Part shown: positions 1-13,157 of the stretch, piece after piece
Layout of the letters: the number at the start of each line of letters is the position of its first letter
How positions within the stretch are numbered: the first letter of the stretch is position 1
Source of the DNA: Plumapathes pennacea
Lineage: Eukaryota > Cnidaria > Anthozoa > Antipatharia > Myriopathidae
Length of the DNA: 64,000 bases
Assembly: GCA_964036295.1 (NCBI GenBank)
Contig: OZ038464.1
Coordinates: 27,420,508-27,484,507 of the forward strand
Reading direction: 5' to 3'
The notes under the pieces: model-generated
Told to the model about the DNA's origin: nothing
Seen by the model: only the letters and a program-made list of their open reading frames with translations
Database searches by the model: none
Made by a program: the position numbers and the translations under genes

Positions 1-225
1 CAAATGTGACAACAATTTCAACTAACCTAAATTTGATCGTTAGATATGTTATAAAACCGATCTCGGTGAATTCGGCAACAGCCGGAATGAGCGAGAAATG
101 TTGTTTATGAACGTCGGATAAGAAAGTCGAATGCTCTAGTTTCCAGTTATAACTTTCACTGTCTCTTTATTCTGTCCGCCTTGAACTTAAAAAATTGGAA
201 AACATAAAAGACATGAGCAAGAACG

Positions 226-400
226 TGCTGTTAAAGATGTACTAATTTGAGTGGTCACACTTTTAGATTTCATTTGACAGGTCAAGAGTTAGAAGTGAAC
301 ACTGCTATTAGAATGTACTCGATGAAAGTTTGCATTTGAGTGGTCACACTTTTTTAGGTTTCATTTGGTAGGTCAAGAGTTGGAAGTGAACACAGCTGCA
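226..400 (-). repeat. Minisatellite remnant (about two units), inverted relative to 14515-14890
   Basis: TTTGAGTGGTCACACTTTT occurs twice (about 247 and 336), each followed by a TTTCATTTGRYAGGTCAAGAG-like phrase and AGTGAACAC. The reverse complement matches the unit of the array at 14515-14890, so one repeat family occupies both sites in opposite orientation. Confidence 0.8.
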
Positions 401-439
401 ACTAGCCACTTTCACAATCATGCGCAGTAGCAAACTTAA

Positions 440-778
440 TAAATTTCCACTGGTTTGCCGTGGTGTGGACTCTTATTTACCACGATTTACGTCATCACAT
501 GGTCAAAATGTTGTGGATTCACGAGGCGCTTTGCCGAGCGAGTCCGCAACTAATTTTGACCATGTGATGACGTAAATCGTGGTAAATAAGAGTCCACACC
601 ATGGCAAACCAGTGGAAATTTGTTTTTTACCACAACATTTAGAAATATACAGGAAACTTTCGTTGTATTTCACTGCAAAACGTGACATGCGTCAGCTGGC
701 GTCAGCATCCTTGTCTGGACTCTTATTTACCACGGCAAATCGACCAATCAGAGAGCGAGAAACTAGTGTGTTGTGATA
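440..778. mobile_element. Foldback repeat, copy A
   Basis: The core 441-622 is a near-complete palindrome: arms of about 85 nt share TGGACTCTTATTTACCACGA and its complement, and even the centre pairs (TTGTGGATTC against GAGTCCGCAA). A tail of about 150 bp follows, containing a third partial copy of the arm (713-731) and ending ACTAGTGTGTTGTGATAAAA. A second copy lies at 45365-45705 in the same orientation. Short ORFs here belong to the repeat. Confidence 0.85.
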
Positions 779-3700
779 AAAAGCACTTTTCACTGCCCAC
801 ATAAACAAGTGTCTGTCAAGTAAATCTCTCTGCTGGCATGAGCTTGCAGTTTTTGTGTCCATATTATTGCATTTTAACCATAAAATAAATTATACACTGC
901 CTGCCAAGTTCTATTGTCAGTTTGCCTGCCAGAACCGCGCATCTCTCAGACATGATGATAATGTAACACAAAGTTCTGCTGAAAATAGAAACGCAATTAT
1001 CGGACTGCATTTTTATTAGGACAGGCTATATTGTTTTTTAATATTAAGAACGTGCTATATTGCCCAAGCATTGTACACTTCATTCCTTGTCCCAAATTCA
1101 CTTCAATAAGCAGTCCATCTCTTTTGTTTAAAATTAACTCTATTAACTGAAGCAAGTGCAGGCTGTATATTAGCTTCGACTAAGAAACACAAAACCGTTG
1201 TGATTTGATAAAACCAGTACTCAGCCTAAACTGAATCTTTCAGGGCGAGAAGGAAGAAAGAACACAATGAGACTCATATTGGTCGACTTGAAACCTGAGA
1301 AATAGATTTCGCGTCAAACATTGGTAATATACTGTATCTTTCAAATTTCAAAGATCAGTCAAGGTCTCAGTTTAAACGCGCTTACCACACGGCCTTGCTA
1401 ATGAATCTCAAATAACCCCCACATCTCATGCCAATTTCCGTTTCCTTTACTAGTACTTGGAAGCTGTGAACACGAGCAATATGTAGAATGCGTGAAGTAG
1501 CAGTTTCCGACGCCTACTTTTTCTTTTAAAACTATCAAAACTGCGTCAGTTGTCCTTGAAGCTTGGATGGCAGCGCTGACATATTTTAAACAATTCTAAG
1601 CAAACTTAGCGGTGATTCCATAGGGTAACAATTTGTGATAAGGATAAAATTGGCGTAAATTAAATTACTGCATCGTCACCACGCACAAGCGGGGCAGATG
1701 CAAAGGACATCAAAATTGACAAGCCGTGAGAATTTTATGGGCTACGTTTTGGAGCAAGCCGCTCTCGTTTTCACTACTGTCAAGTGAAACATGAAGCCGT
1801 GTGATCACTCAAACGAAACTTTGTGCAATGCCCAGGTTGTTGTTGAGCATAGTTTGTAATTTTTGCATTTCTAAGTTTAAAACGCGGCAATGGAAGGTTG
1901 TCTTCTAGTTGTTGTTAATTAATGCAAGTATCATCAGAGTTTTATTATAAGCTCTGTATTCTTGTAGGTCGGTTTTAGCGATATAACAGAAAAGCTGCGG
2001 GTCGATTGAAGGACTATATAAATCACAAATTTAGCCCTGGTTATGACGTACATTGGTCTAAATGTGGCGCCCTGCTGCAAATGCTATATAAGGTAGTTCA
2101 ACATTAATACCATACACTCCAGATCGGCCGCTTGGACAGACAGCTGAATTGTGCTGCTGAGATATACTGATACTCCCTCGACTCTTTCACTTCCGGGAGT
2201 GTTCGACTTTAATTTCCCGTCTTTGTTTCTCAGCAGATTTATATCGCACGTACAGTTTGGAGAACTTAGCCATAATAGCGTGCTCAGACGAAAGCTATTT
2301 GAACTATCAATTCTCATTATATCCACCTGCACTATGAACCTGGAAGTGAAAGGGTTACTGGATTGGGCTCGACAAGGAAGGAACAGGTCAGTGTACAATA
2401 AACTTGTAAATACCTCGTAGAACGCCGTAATTCTCAGCTATAAAACTGGTGTTTGCTTGAAGACACTTGTCTTTCGTTTTGCAACGTTTTTTGGCTGATA
2501 AAGCTAGAACCTTAGCATTCATCAAGGATGCAATATGTCTCGCGAGCTTTGATTAACCTTTTTTGTTGTGCATCTACTCGAAGGGGTCTAGATTCATCAA
2601 GGGCAATTGACATTTGTAGACCATGTGCGAACGGCGCTTTGTCCGAGTATTTAGGTAAAACTAATATTGTTCATAGCATTTTTTTTTCCGTTTCCCTCTT
2701 GTATTGAAACCAAAACGAAATCACTCAGCGTCACCTTTAATATTACACTAAAGAGCCATCAACCAATTGTAGCTGATCTACATTAATCTATTAGGAAAAA
2801 TACTTAAAGGAATTTGTTTCAATAAGGTATGGTAAACGTTTCCGTGGGCTAGAGCGACAGTTGCAAATTGACATCTTTAAAAACAAGTTATTATTGAGGT
2901 CATTGTGCAGGACAAATTTCAGTGACATAGTGTTTTTGTTTCTGGCTGACAACTGTGGGAGTGTGAGTACTCGAAAGGCGGCGTACACCCGGGGCGTGTT
3001 TCCCCGGAAAATGTGCAGAATTAAGGGTAGTTCCAACGAATACCCTGCCCACCCCACCGCACTGGTGCCAGGCCTGTTTAATATGAATTGACGACAATTC
3101 TTAAGAGCACACAAAGAAAGCTGTCTTTGTCGAACCTGGAATATTGCAAATATTGTGCGAGATTTCGTTATTGGGAGTACTTTCAACAACACAAAGATCA
3201 GGAGATAATTATCCATTAGAGAATTAATTTGCGTCTTGTATTGAATGAGTGAGAACGCCTCAAAGTCTAATACAGTTGGGAAAGCAAGCCTTGCACAGAC
3301 TTAAGAAGGTTTGTGGCAAGTTCTGCGAATTCCTCGTGCTGTAGGGTTTGTCGCACCTAGAACATATCAGTGTGGCTGGATATTGAGAGTCTGGCTTTTA
3401 TCACTATACGACTTGAACGATAATAAAATTGAATTCCTATATAAACTTAGAATTAATTCAATCGATATGATTCCTTGTCAATAGAAGCCGCTGCCCAGTG
3501 CTGAATGCTTTGGCCAAAAGAAAAGTCCATCATCAACATTGTTAATATCATATGATTGAAGTTTGTTGAAAAATATTAACGTAGATAATCTTATCAGAAT
3601 TATATAATTATCTTCGTGGGCAACCCTTTCAAGGGCCTACAAGTCTTCCAGATGTTCAAGCACTAAATGTTGGAAGTGGAAGACAAAGTGTTTTTATGTC

Positions 3701-6700
3701 CCAATACTGAATAGATGCCAAATTGTCCTATCAATACCCAGTAAGTCTGTAACTTCTCTAAAAAACTACTCGTACATTTTGTTCAGAGCAAGTTGGGAGA
3801 ATACAGACCACGATTAGGGAGTGAAAGGCGTTAAACATAAGCTATTTTTTGTCGTCAAACCGCCACGATATTATTTAGTGTTGACTCAATACTTGATAAC
3901 AAAAACGTTGGAAGGCGTGGACCTCTCTGCCAAGACGTAAAAAAATAAAAGGCGGTGCCATTATCTTTATTTTTTTTTAACTTTCTTCAAGGTCAGGGAA
4001 TTGAAATTGAGTCAGTAAATCACAAACATGTTTAGTTTGCAGTTTAAACCCTTTCTGAATTTGACTCAAGCGCAGTAGAAAACTGATTCAACTCCTGGAC
4101 CTTCAAATGAAAACCTAACGGTATGACCACTCAGATAAATGCGAAATCCATGAGTACGTTGTAGATTAGATCGACGAGTTCACTTCGTTGCGTAGCGGAG
4201 TTCGTCAGCGTTTTATTTTTTCTTTGGCAGAAGGCCAAGAGGCACACAATTTCGATCCGGCTTCCCAGTCGAAAGATAGCTAATCTAAATTAATGTCATG
4301 TGCAAGCCTGGGAATTAAAGCAAGGCGTGACAATCGGACCGCAAACGAGTGAGCAAAAGTTAATTGTACGCTACAAGTTAACGCAGCTGTCCAGCAGGTT
4401 CAAGCCCAGAGTACGCTTACTCCCCGAATAACAGATGTCTAGAACTCTCTAGATATAACCTATTGTTCATGCTTGCTGTTGTATGCTTTCTCTTACCTGC
4501 GTTCCTAGGCCTCTGGTCATACTGCAAACTATCAGTGAAAGGCGGTTCGAAGTTCTGTGAGATATTGCGACTTTCCCTTAAAGTTATAGACCGCGTTTCT
4601 TGGGCTTCACCAAGTCGCCAGCCGAAGGTCAATGGAATGCTATGTAATTGGAGACAAGCTGCCTTTTATTAGTCTCAAGTTATGCGGTTTACTCATGTAG
4701 TCCGCTGACATGGTTACAAAATAGTATGGGACCTTGTCTAATATTAATCCACTTATGATCAACCAGCCGATGTCCCTGATACTGGCTCCTTAAACTTGTT
4801 TTTGCAAATGTCTAGTTTTAAATCTTCTGCAGACTTCTACAAGACCGGGTTGGCAAGTATCGAGTATATTCATAAGACAAGGCGCCAACTTTCGCCGTTT
4901 CTTAGTGTCACGGTATGTAAAAAAAGTGATCAATAAATTTACTGCCGCCTTGCTTCGGGGCAGCTAATGTCACGAAATGTCGACAGCTCCAAAATGTTTC
5001 ACTGCACCAAACGTGAAACAGTTGTTTTTGTTAGTTTGTGTGCTTTTTTAGTTTTGTAATGACATACTATCCTGATTCATATAGCCATTATTGATTGATT
5101 ATTTTTCAACTCCTCGATCTCCTCTGTAGTGTTGGGCATGTTCCTTATTTTTACAAGATATATATTTGCATACAAACATTATCACACAAGTGCATGACTT
5201 TGCTGACGTACGTACTGCCTGCAAGCATACAAAAATACACCAAGTCTGGAAAGAAGATTACAGACTATACTAACCCAAAACTTATACTTGACAGGACAAA
5301 GTAAGAAACAAATCGTATTTCTCACTTGTGAAGGTCTGCAAATATCAATTTACCCACTAAAAGACTTGCGTTGAACCCAATTCTTTAACTACTTCTTTAT
5401 AGATTAATCACCAAACGTTTCTGACTTGGTCCAACCCGATGTATTAGACTAAGCAGCAATTTGATATTTTGAGAGATTTGAAACATGAATATTAGCATTT
5501 TCAGACGAAACTATGCTGGTATTTCTCGACAAATCTATTTAAATAAATATTGGGAGCTCTCCTTTCAATGCTTAACTTGGCAGATTGAACTGACGGTGAT
5601 AACCATAGGATTTGCGGTCCGGTTCAGCGGCACTACACGACTCAAGACCCCAGGCCCTCGTTTTCATATTATTTCTCAGTCAGTATTGGATTTTCTCCGA
5701 GGAGTCTGTCTCGACCAATCAAGACGCCACAACGGCGACGGTTGCCATGAAAACTAGACCGAAACACCGCTGTTATGGTTCATAGCCTGCATTACAATAA
5801 ATACAGTAGTCTGGCAACGAGAAACACATATCGATGCACCCACGTGACTTAGCATTCCTCAGCGGCGCCGCAAATAACAGGTTCTAAAGGATCGTCGGTT
5901 CTTTGATGTTGGCTCAAACTAAACTACCCCATTTCATTCAAAATAGCTCCACACATTTCTACTGTCGGACGTTTTTAAGCTGACATCTTTGAAACGGCAA
6001 CACAGATGAATTAGTCAATGTCAATCTTGATCACCAACTGTAATTGATTTTGTACATGTTCGAGATATTGGGCACAAAACAGTGTCGCGGGTTGCTGTGC
6101 AAACGGTGTCTCGGGCTGTTTTACTGTGCAGGATTAGGTGCTGTGTTGTCAGCGAATGTCATCTCGTTCGAGATTGAGAAAATTTGGGAATTTAAATAGC
6201 TCGGACTTTTCGGATTACCTTGATAACCGTTTGAACCATCCTCACTACGACGCCAGATCTGCAAGGCATCCTTGTCCCCTCAGTCAACATCTGAATTCGT
6301 TTCGATCAATGTACATTCCTTGACGATGTAGAACTATGGGCGCCGCGCGACATTTTGAAGGATGATTACTTTCCCAAATTCCTCAGGTCTTATCCATTAA
6401 GAAATACCCTTCAAGTACCGAGACTTCAAATATTATAGTTCGGTCGCTTATTTCTTGTAGTTCATCAGTTGATTCGCGGACGGCCTTTTAAATAGTTACG
6501 ATTGCTATGTAAGTTATGCACGAAAAGCTATTGGCACTCAAAGAGAGTCTATTTAGTTGTTCAGGAAGTTACCGCTCCTTAGCTCTGAACCAGTGATTGT
6601 CAAGAAATGAAAATAGTAGAATAGTAGCTTCCTCGGTTTCTTTAAATTTCATGTGCTTGTCTTGCTTAGTTTCAAGTATGGTTTCCGGGCGAGACTTTAA

Positions 6701-8925
6701 CCAACAGAAAGACTTCGTTCTCCATGCCAACAAGGAGGTCCTTCAGGCTATAATTTGTTAAGGACATGATTTTTCCAAGTATCTCCTGGTAAGGTCACGT
6801 CTATGAGTTTTCTGCACGACGTTGGAATGTTCCGGTTTATAGAACAAGCCACCCCAAAACTCACGAATTTTGAACGCAATGTTTTGCTTGTGAAAATCGA
6901 AATTTCGCGCCAGTACAGGTTCGAATACCACTTCACAAGGGCATCCAGTCTGCTCAAAGCGTTCATTGAAAAATTTAGTGCGCAATATCGTAGCGGACTA
7001 GAAGAAAAACTTTAGCGGATGTACTGTAATTCTAATTTTCAAAGTCTGTGAAATGCACTTTGCCGGCGAAGACACTAATGTAAGAGTTTTGCATCACTGC
7101 GAGAAGAAACCTTTTCAACATTGGAGAATTATTTGAACAGTCGAAAGTGCATGGGGTTCGTGACAAGGCAGCATGTTATGCCAAGTGACTCTAACTAAAC
7201 TATAATGTCAAGTACTGGAACGAAGTAGAAGCGAGTAACTAGTTCATGGCACGGTGAAAGCATAACAGAGAAGCATCAGTTGAGGCAATTGTGAGAGCTA
7301 AGACATTCTGTGAGCATGGAGCGTTGGTCCGAATGGAACTTTCCCAAGGCCGATACCATTCGTTCAATTTAACATAAATTACAGCTGTCTCGTTTGGTCC
7401 TCTGACTATTTTAGACTGTCCCGTATCGCTGGCTTTTATCTGCATCCCTGTTACCTTTGCGCCTCATGACCTGCGCAGGCCATATAATTAACTAAACATA
7501 ATGGAGTGTTTTACCTGTTCCGACTGTAAGTTGAATTGGGAGATTTAGAATGAAGTTTGCTCTAAGGCGGCACGAAATCAGAGGTTCAATTCTTAATCTT
7601 TGAGCACGTTTTTTACTTAAATATCTCTTCGTTATTTATAGGTAACTTGATCATTCTTAACAGTTTTTTCGTATCAATGGAGGCTCCCGTCAGTGTTAAA
7701 ACTGCAGCCTAACAATTGCCTCAAAACCGGCTCTCTCGGATATTTAGGAAAAGATTGTCGTAAAGGAAGCGAGATAGTCCTCGGTATGGGGAGCATGAGA
7801 GGAAATATAGAATCTCTCTTCGTCATCCCCTTAGAAAGTTTCTTCACTCTCTCGCCAATCTGCCGCTGGATCACCGAGGATGCAGGCTTGTAGAGTTTGG
7901 CCAACAATATCCGTCACTGCCCCATCACGTTCAACTGTAGTTCGGACAAGCATAGTTCATGCCGGGTTTACACCATACGTTTTCAATTGATTTCGATGCG
8001 TTTTCACAGTCCCGTCTACATGAAAACTCAGAGTCGGGGGTACCCGATGTGAAGCGGCTGTATTCGCTCGCGTGTCTACATCGATCTCCAATGCTACGGT
8101 TGATATTTTTACGTTTCCATGAGGACTTAATCAGAGTCGACTTCAACATAGTGTGCCGTTACATTGGTCGTCTTTTTCGGGAGTTTTGCGCATTATAACG
8201 CATGGCCGGGCGAGTCAGCGAGAGACGAAACATGAGCAATAACAAAATTAATGCTACGCTTGACGTTTTGAAGCTTTAGAGGCGAAAGAGAAAAGCAAGG
8301 AAGAGAAAAGAACAAGAAGAGCAGGAAGGAAAAGGAAGAGAAGAGAAGAGAAACAAGAAGCAGAACAAGAACTAAAAGAAGGGAAACAGAGAAATAAAAG
8401 CTTAATAAAGACACAACAAAGAAAAAGACGTCGAAAGAAAATAGAGGAGAAGTCGGTAGGCCAATTTGGCAGTGCGAGAAAACGGCACCGCCACTTGTTT
8501 GCTTGCGTGAGCAGATAGCATCAATCGGGTTTTGTGTTTGTTTCTCGTTTGCCAAGAATGTTGCCAAACCTTTTTTTTAGAACAATCCAAAACCGTACCA
8601 ATGGCAGTCAAAGCAATTACACACAATTACTTGATGAGACATTCATCCTAAGACTGCTTTAGACATTTGAGCACGCAATACACTGATACTAAGCTGATAA
8701 TTTACAAGAATATAAGGGTTGGCTCATGGTATTGTTTTCAAGCCACGACTTCCTGGTACTACATCATCCATAATTCTTGCTATAATCAACAATGACTAGA
8801 AACACCGGACCAACACAAGACTTTCCAAGGTGGGTAATTCAGTGAAATATTCAGGTTTCACAATGCTTTAGCATGTATCGGATACAGTACGTAATTACAC
8901 ATACGACAATCATACATACATATAC
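779..8925. other. Intergenic sequence, no supported gene
   Basis: Only short ORFs are present, none with recognisable domains. The one promoter-like signal is TATATAAGG at about 2083, followed by a short open exon (2334-2386) ending at a GTCAGT donor. A purine-rich tract lies at about 8279-8405 (GAAAAG/AGAAGA). No RNA gene was identified. Confidence 0.6.
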
Positions 8926-9247
8926 CACTGTTATTTTCAGAGAGTTATTTAACTCCGAAAAGGGAGTTAAAAAAGGTACAGAACGACTCCTTTTTTGGAG
9001 TACTTTTTACGCCCACTTTTTAACTCCCTCATGAAAGTAAAATTATCTCCCTAAATAGGAGTTGATATCACCCCTGTAAAACTCCAAAACAGGGGTGATA
9101 TCGACTCCTATTTAGGTAGATAATTTTACTTTCATGAGGGAGTTAAAAAGTGGGAGTAAAAAGTACTCCAAAAAAGGAGTCGTTCTGTACCTTTTTTTTT
9201 TTTAACTCTCTTTTTGAAGTTAAAATAACTCCCTGAAAATAACAGTG
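8926..9247. mobile_element. Near-perfect palindromic MITE, 322 bp
   Basis: The sequence from CACTGTTATTTTCAG (8926) to CTGAAAATAACAGTG (9247) is a nearly perfect inverted repeat along its whole length, centred near 9087. Examples are GGGGTGATATC on one arm and GATATCACCCC on the other, and TCATGAAAGTAAAATTATCT with its complement. It sits inside a (CATA)n microsatellite, which obscures any target duplication. No ORF. Confidence 0.9.
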
Positions 9248-12200
9248 TACATACATACATACATGCATATACATATTTATCGTTGTTTAAAAGTGTTTTT
9301 AAGTCCCCGCAACGTAATTAATGTTTTGTTTCAGGTGCCCACAGCGTTTTCCAAACAATAAAACTAACCCTAACCTTTATTTTGAGGTCCCCACTTACTA
9401 ATATCAAACCCGTGCCCATACATACTTACATACAAGCATACATACATGAACACTTTGGCCGATGTAAATCCCGATAGTTCCTTGTTGGATTTCGACGGAA
9501 TGGCTTGCTTCTTATACCGGCCCGCGATTTAGTATGTATCCGTTTTCATGTTAATTTAGCTCCGGTCACACAACTCAGTGACGTAAATGGTGTCGTCCTT
9601 ATATAGACCATCATGTTGAGTATAATCGAACCGTTGTGTTCTAACAACTTGATACTGTCTTACTAATACTGCGCATGTGCAATGTAAGCTATCAACATCC
9701 TAGAAGTCTGCCAAAATTGAAGGCATAAATCTCTAGGCGTAAAATGTGAAAAAAGTTCAAGGTGCGGTAGCTTTGCGTACCAGAAAGATATAGAGGTTAG
9801 TTTTGTCTGAAGCATTTATACGCCGAAGCTTTTTCAGTGCCCACTTAGTAAGTAAGAAGTTATGAATATTTTGTTCGAGGCAGTCAAACACTCGAAAGTA
9901 TGCAGAAGCACTTAGCAGAGGTACTCAGCAGCACTCAGAATATGCAACCATGAATGGAAAAGACACCTCCAAAGAAGGTATGAAACTCTTGCAGAAGTGG
10001 CCAAATCTAAATGTTTTGCAAGCCGAGAATGATGCACTGATTTCTGTCACCAAGTGAAGCTGAGATAAGAAATAAAATGCAAAGATGTCCATTTTTAGTA
10101 AGCATATACGGAGGGCCTGGTTTGAGTTTGATTCGTTTGCATATGGAGCTGTCAGAATGTACTGACAACGTACGCGTGACGTGCAGTCCAAATATCTGAT
10201 AAATTGTCAAAATATATTTGATCTCTCAGTTATATGTCGTAAGCGACACGCGAAATGTTGTATCCGAACAACAGCTACAGTCTAAATTTCGTTATATGGC
10301 CTTTGTTTGTAGATGATCCATGTGATATAATCAGTGATTGGTATTTTGAGTGCCAAACCTAACTTGTCGCGAAGTGGGAACAGTTCAAAACTGGCGCATT
10401 GCTATTTCAAAGCTTGAAATGTTTGAAAGAAATTCTGGGGTGTGGTCTCTTTAGCTCGACATTTCAATATTGTAAGAGTAATAACCTACTTTTGAGTGTG
10501 TTTTCGCGCGAAAGAACTATTCAGAAATTTTTCCATGATCAAGAAAGGTCCATTTGGCACCACTGAGTTTCATTACGCTTTAGAAAATGTTTACAAAGTC
10601 TGACTGCATGTTAATCATTGATTTTGAAGCAATGAAAAGGTCAGCCAAAAATACTTGACGTTTTCGTTGGCAGACATCTTACCCGCCACTGATTCAATGC
10701 AGTATTGGTCTAAGCATGCTATTATTTGATGGATTTTTGCCTGGACTAGTAATGGCTTTGACTAGTCTAACAAGTGTGTAACGACCACATAATAGCAAGT
10801 TTAAGCGTATGAAACCCGGCGTTCAGTTATCAGATAAAACTGCTATTGTACCTTTTACACAAATAAGTTGCGAACTGCTTGTGAATATTTCACTTGAATC
10901 AAGCGTGTACTTCAAAACCTATTACCAATTGTTTAAAAGCTAAGTCATCATCGGAATTTGGTATTCCGCCAGACAAAGAGATAAAAATCTATATTACCAC
11001 AATATTTTTAAACGGATCGTGTGGTAAGGATAACACATCAATTCATTATTGCATGATATCTGCCCAACAATACGTCGCAATTCCGGTCTGTACGCACACT
11101 GTACCTTATAAACAAAACGCACACTACCAGACTTCAAAAACAAATTGTTAACGCCATACATTGCGGCCGTACTTTCATTGGGATTACTCAGTATTTTATA
11201 CACAAAACACATTGACAACTACATGACTTAGTATACCTGAACCAAACGCCACGCTAACCACGGAGTCCTTTTTGACATTTTTGAGGTGCTGTCCGCGAAT
11301 GGCCGCGGCGAATTTCCCTTAAAAGATCACTGCTTGTAGGTTAAACGTGGTAAACGTAAAGACAATCTTCAGCGGAGCTTGCCGCCACTCTGTCCGCTCT
11401 CGTAACTGATCTTTTCTCGAGCAAGTCACGTGATTTTATGACATGATGAAAAACATTCTAGGAAGCTGGTTGGCTAAGAAAAATACTCTAGGAAAACAGT
11501 TCGTGAAAACGTTGGAACAACATTACTTCAAGAGATTTGAGTGACAAGCTTGAGAAGGGGGAAGTACTCTCGGCTGAGAGAAAAAGTGCTCGATCAGAAA
11601 CGGCGCCTTTGCATTGATCGCCCACAAAATACGTCAAACGCCCATCGTAATGGCCTTCTTGTTATGTGTCATCCTTTCGAGAAATTCAATTTCGGCTCCG
11701 CTCTTTTAATCTAAGATAAGAGAAGACTGCCGCGTGCTTCTGAAGCTCTTCTTGATTGATTACATACGAGTGTCCGACACAAATCAGTTATTAATATGTG
11801 TGCACCAAATATGTGCATCGTTGTAAGGCTGCGGTCGCACTTGTAACTTTAACAACATTGATATCGACGTTTACATCATTTGAAGTGCAAACAGCGCTTG
11901 TCGCCAGAAATATATGTCAGCAAGTTGGTACTAAACATTGAAGAAGCCGTCGTATTGCTCTCGATGCTGAGTTTATCGACGCACGAATATCCGCGTGCCC
12001 AGTCAGTAACACGTGGTCCATATGTACACCTGTGATTTGTACATGGAATGCACTATTCCAGTAGTTTGGTCGTACACCCACGCAAGTGTCATTAAACGTT
12101 GTGTCGCAGTTTTGATCTATTAAGCTTTGCTTGCATAATATATTTTACATATTTACTTGTATGAGACTCAGCACTTACCCTGATCTGTTATGATAACACT

Positions 12201-12350
12201 TCGGCTAAACAGTATTTTTCAACATTTCTCCTTTTTTCTGTATGATAATTTGCGGGTCTCACCAAGACATCTGGCTTTCGTTGACGAAAAATGCACTAAT
12301 GATCATGTGAAATTCGTTACTATATCGTTGTCCACGGATAAGTACTTCAA
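9248..12350. other. Intergenic sequence, no supported gene
   Basis: (CATA)n microsatellite tracts occur at about 9248-9268 and 9417-9448. The remaining ORFs are under 90 residues and lack family motifs, splice context or conserved patterns that I can recognise. Confidence 0.6.
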
Positions 12351-12564
12351 TAAGGGCGCGTTCGATTGGGTCTATTCCGGAATAGGAATAGCGATGTTGA
12401 TCGGTAAAATTCTTTGGTTTGGAGCTGACTTTGGTAAAGGTGCATCGGGAGCTGTTCAAAATGCTAGAGTAAAGGTTTTCAAAACAATTTCGAACAAAAT
12501 ATTCCTCGCAACAAGCAACACCTTGGGTTCTATTCCGGAATAGACTCAATCAAACGCGCCCTAA
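12351..12564. mobile_element. PIF/Harbinger-like MITE with TAA target duplication
   Basis: The 208-bp element at 12354-12561 has imperfect TIRs of about 33 bp (GGGCGCGTTCGATTGGGTCT against a complement ending AATCAAACGCGCCC). It is flanked by TAA at 12351-12353 and 12562-12564. The overlapping ORFs of 117 and 96 residues read through the element and are not considered genes. Confidence 0.85.
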
Positions 12565-13118
12565 ATTAACTTGATTTGCGGTGAAAGCTTTGGTTATAAC
12601 TTTTTAGTTTGTGAACTTCGCACTCTACCAAGTTCACCTTTATAACCAGCAAGCTATGAGTAAATTGCAAGTTCATGAACGTTAAGACTTTGCTTGCTAA
12701 AGTGGGACCGATCCTTGAAGTGATACTGAGATCGATACCAAGCTGATTGTCTTCCATAGCCCCCGTTTCTCACTGTGTCAAATCGGTTAAAGATCTATAA
12801 GAAAAAGTCGTGAGTCCCACTACTAGCGACTCTCGCTTAACATATAAAGACAGGCATCTGAACCGCGTAAGATATGAAGCTCATCAGGCATAGTTGCATG
12901 CGCTTGCAACATGAGGAGGAGAAACAAAATAACTCCGCCATCCTGCCGCCGCGCAGGCGTTGAGGCCGAACGCAAATTGAAACCCATCAAGTTGCCATGC
13001 CAACGTCCATCGCATGGTTGCACAGCAAACATCTACTTGGTAGCTGTAAATTTTGAAACGAAGAGTGTACGATTGAAATCTTGAGTCTGTGAGTTGGCAC
13101 CGTAAAAGGCCAGTCTTT

Positions 13119-13157
13119 TTGTTGTTGTTGCATGTTGTTGTTGTTGTTGTTGTTGTT
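13119..13157. repeat. (GTT)n microsatellite
   Basis: Runs of GTT interrupted by GCAT. The poly-Asn/Gln ORF on the opposite strand is its translation. Confidence 0.9.

Noticed and set aside
4390-4420. B-box-like GGTTCAAGCCC suggesting a tRNA gene
   Set aside because: No A box at the right distance and no cloverleaf arms could be found.
8193-8626. Minus-strand ORFs of 124 and 74 residues with hydrophobic runs
   Set aside because: They are translations of the purine-rich tract at 8279-8405. No conserved pattern is visible.
12190-12549. ORFs of 117 and 96 residues
   Set aside because: They run through a 208-bp TAA-flanked MITE and lack domains.
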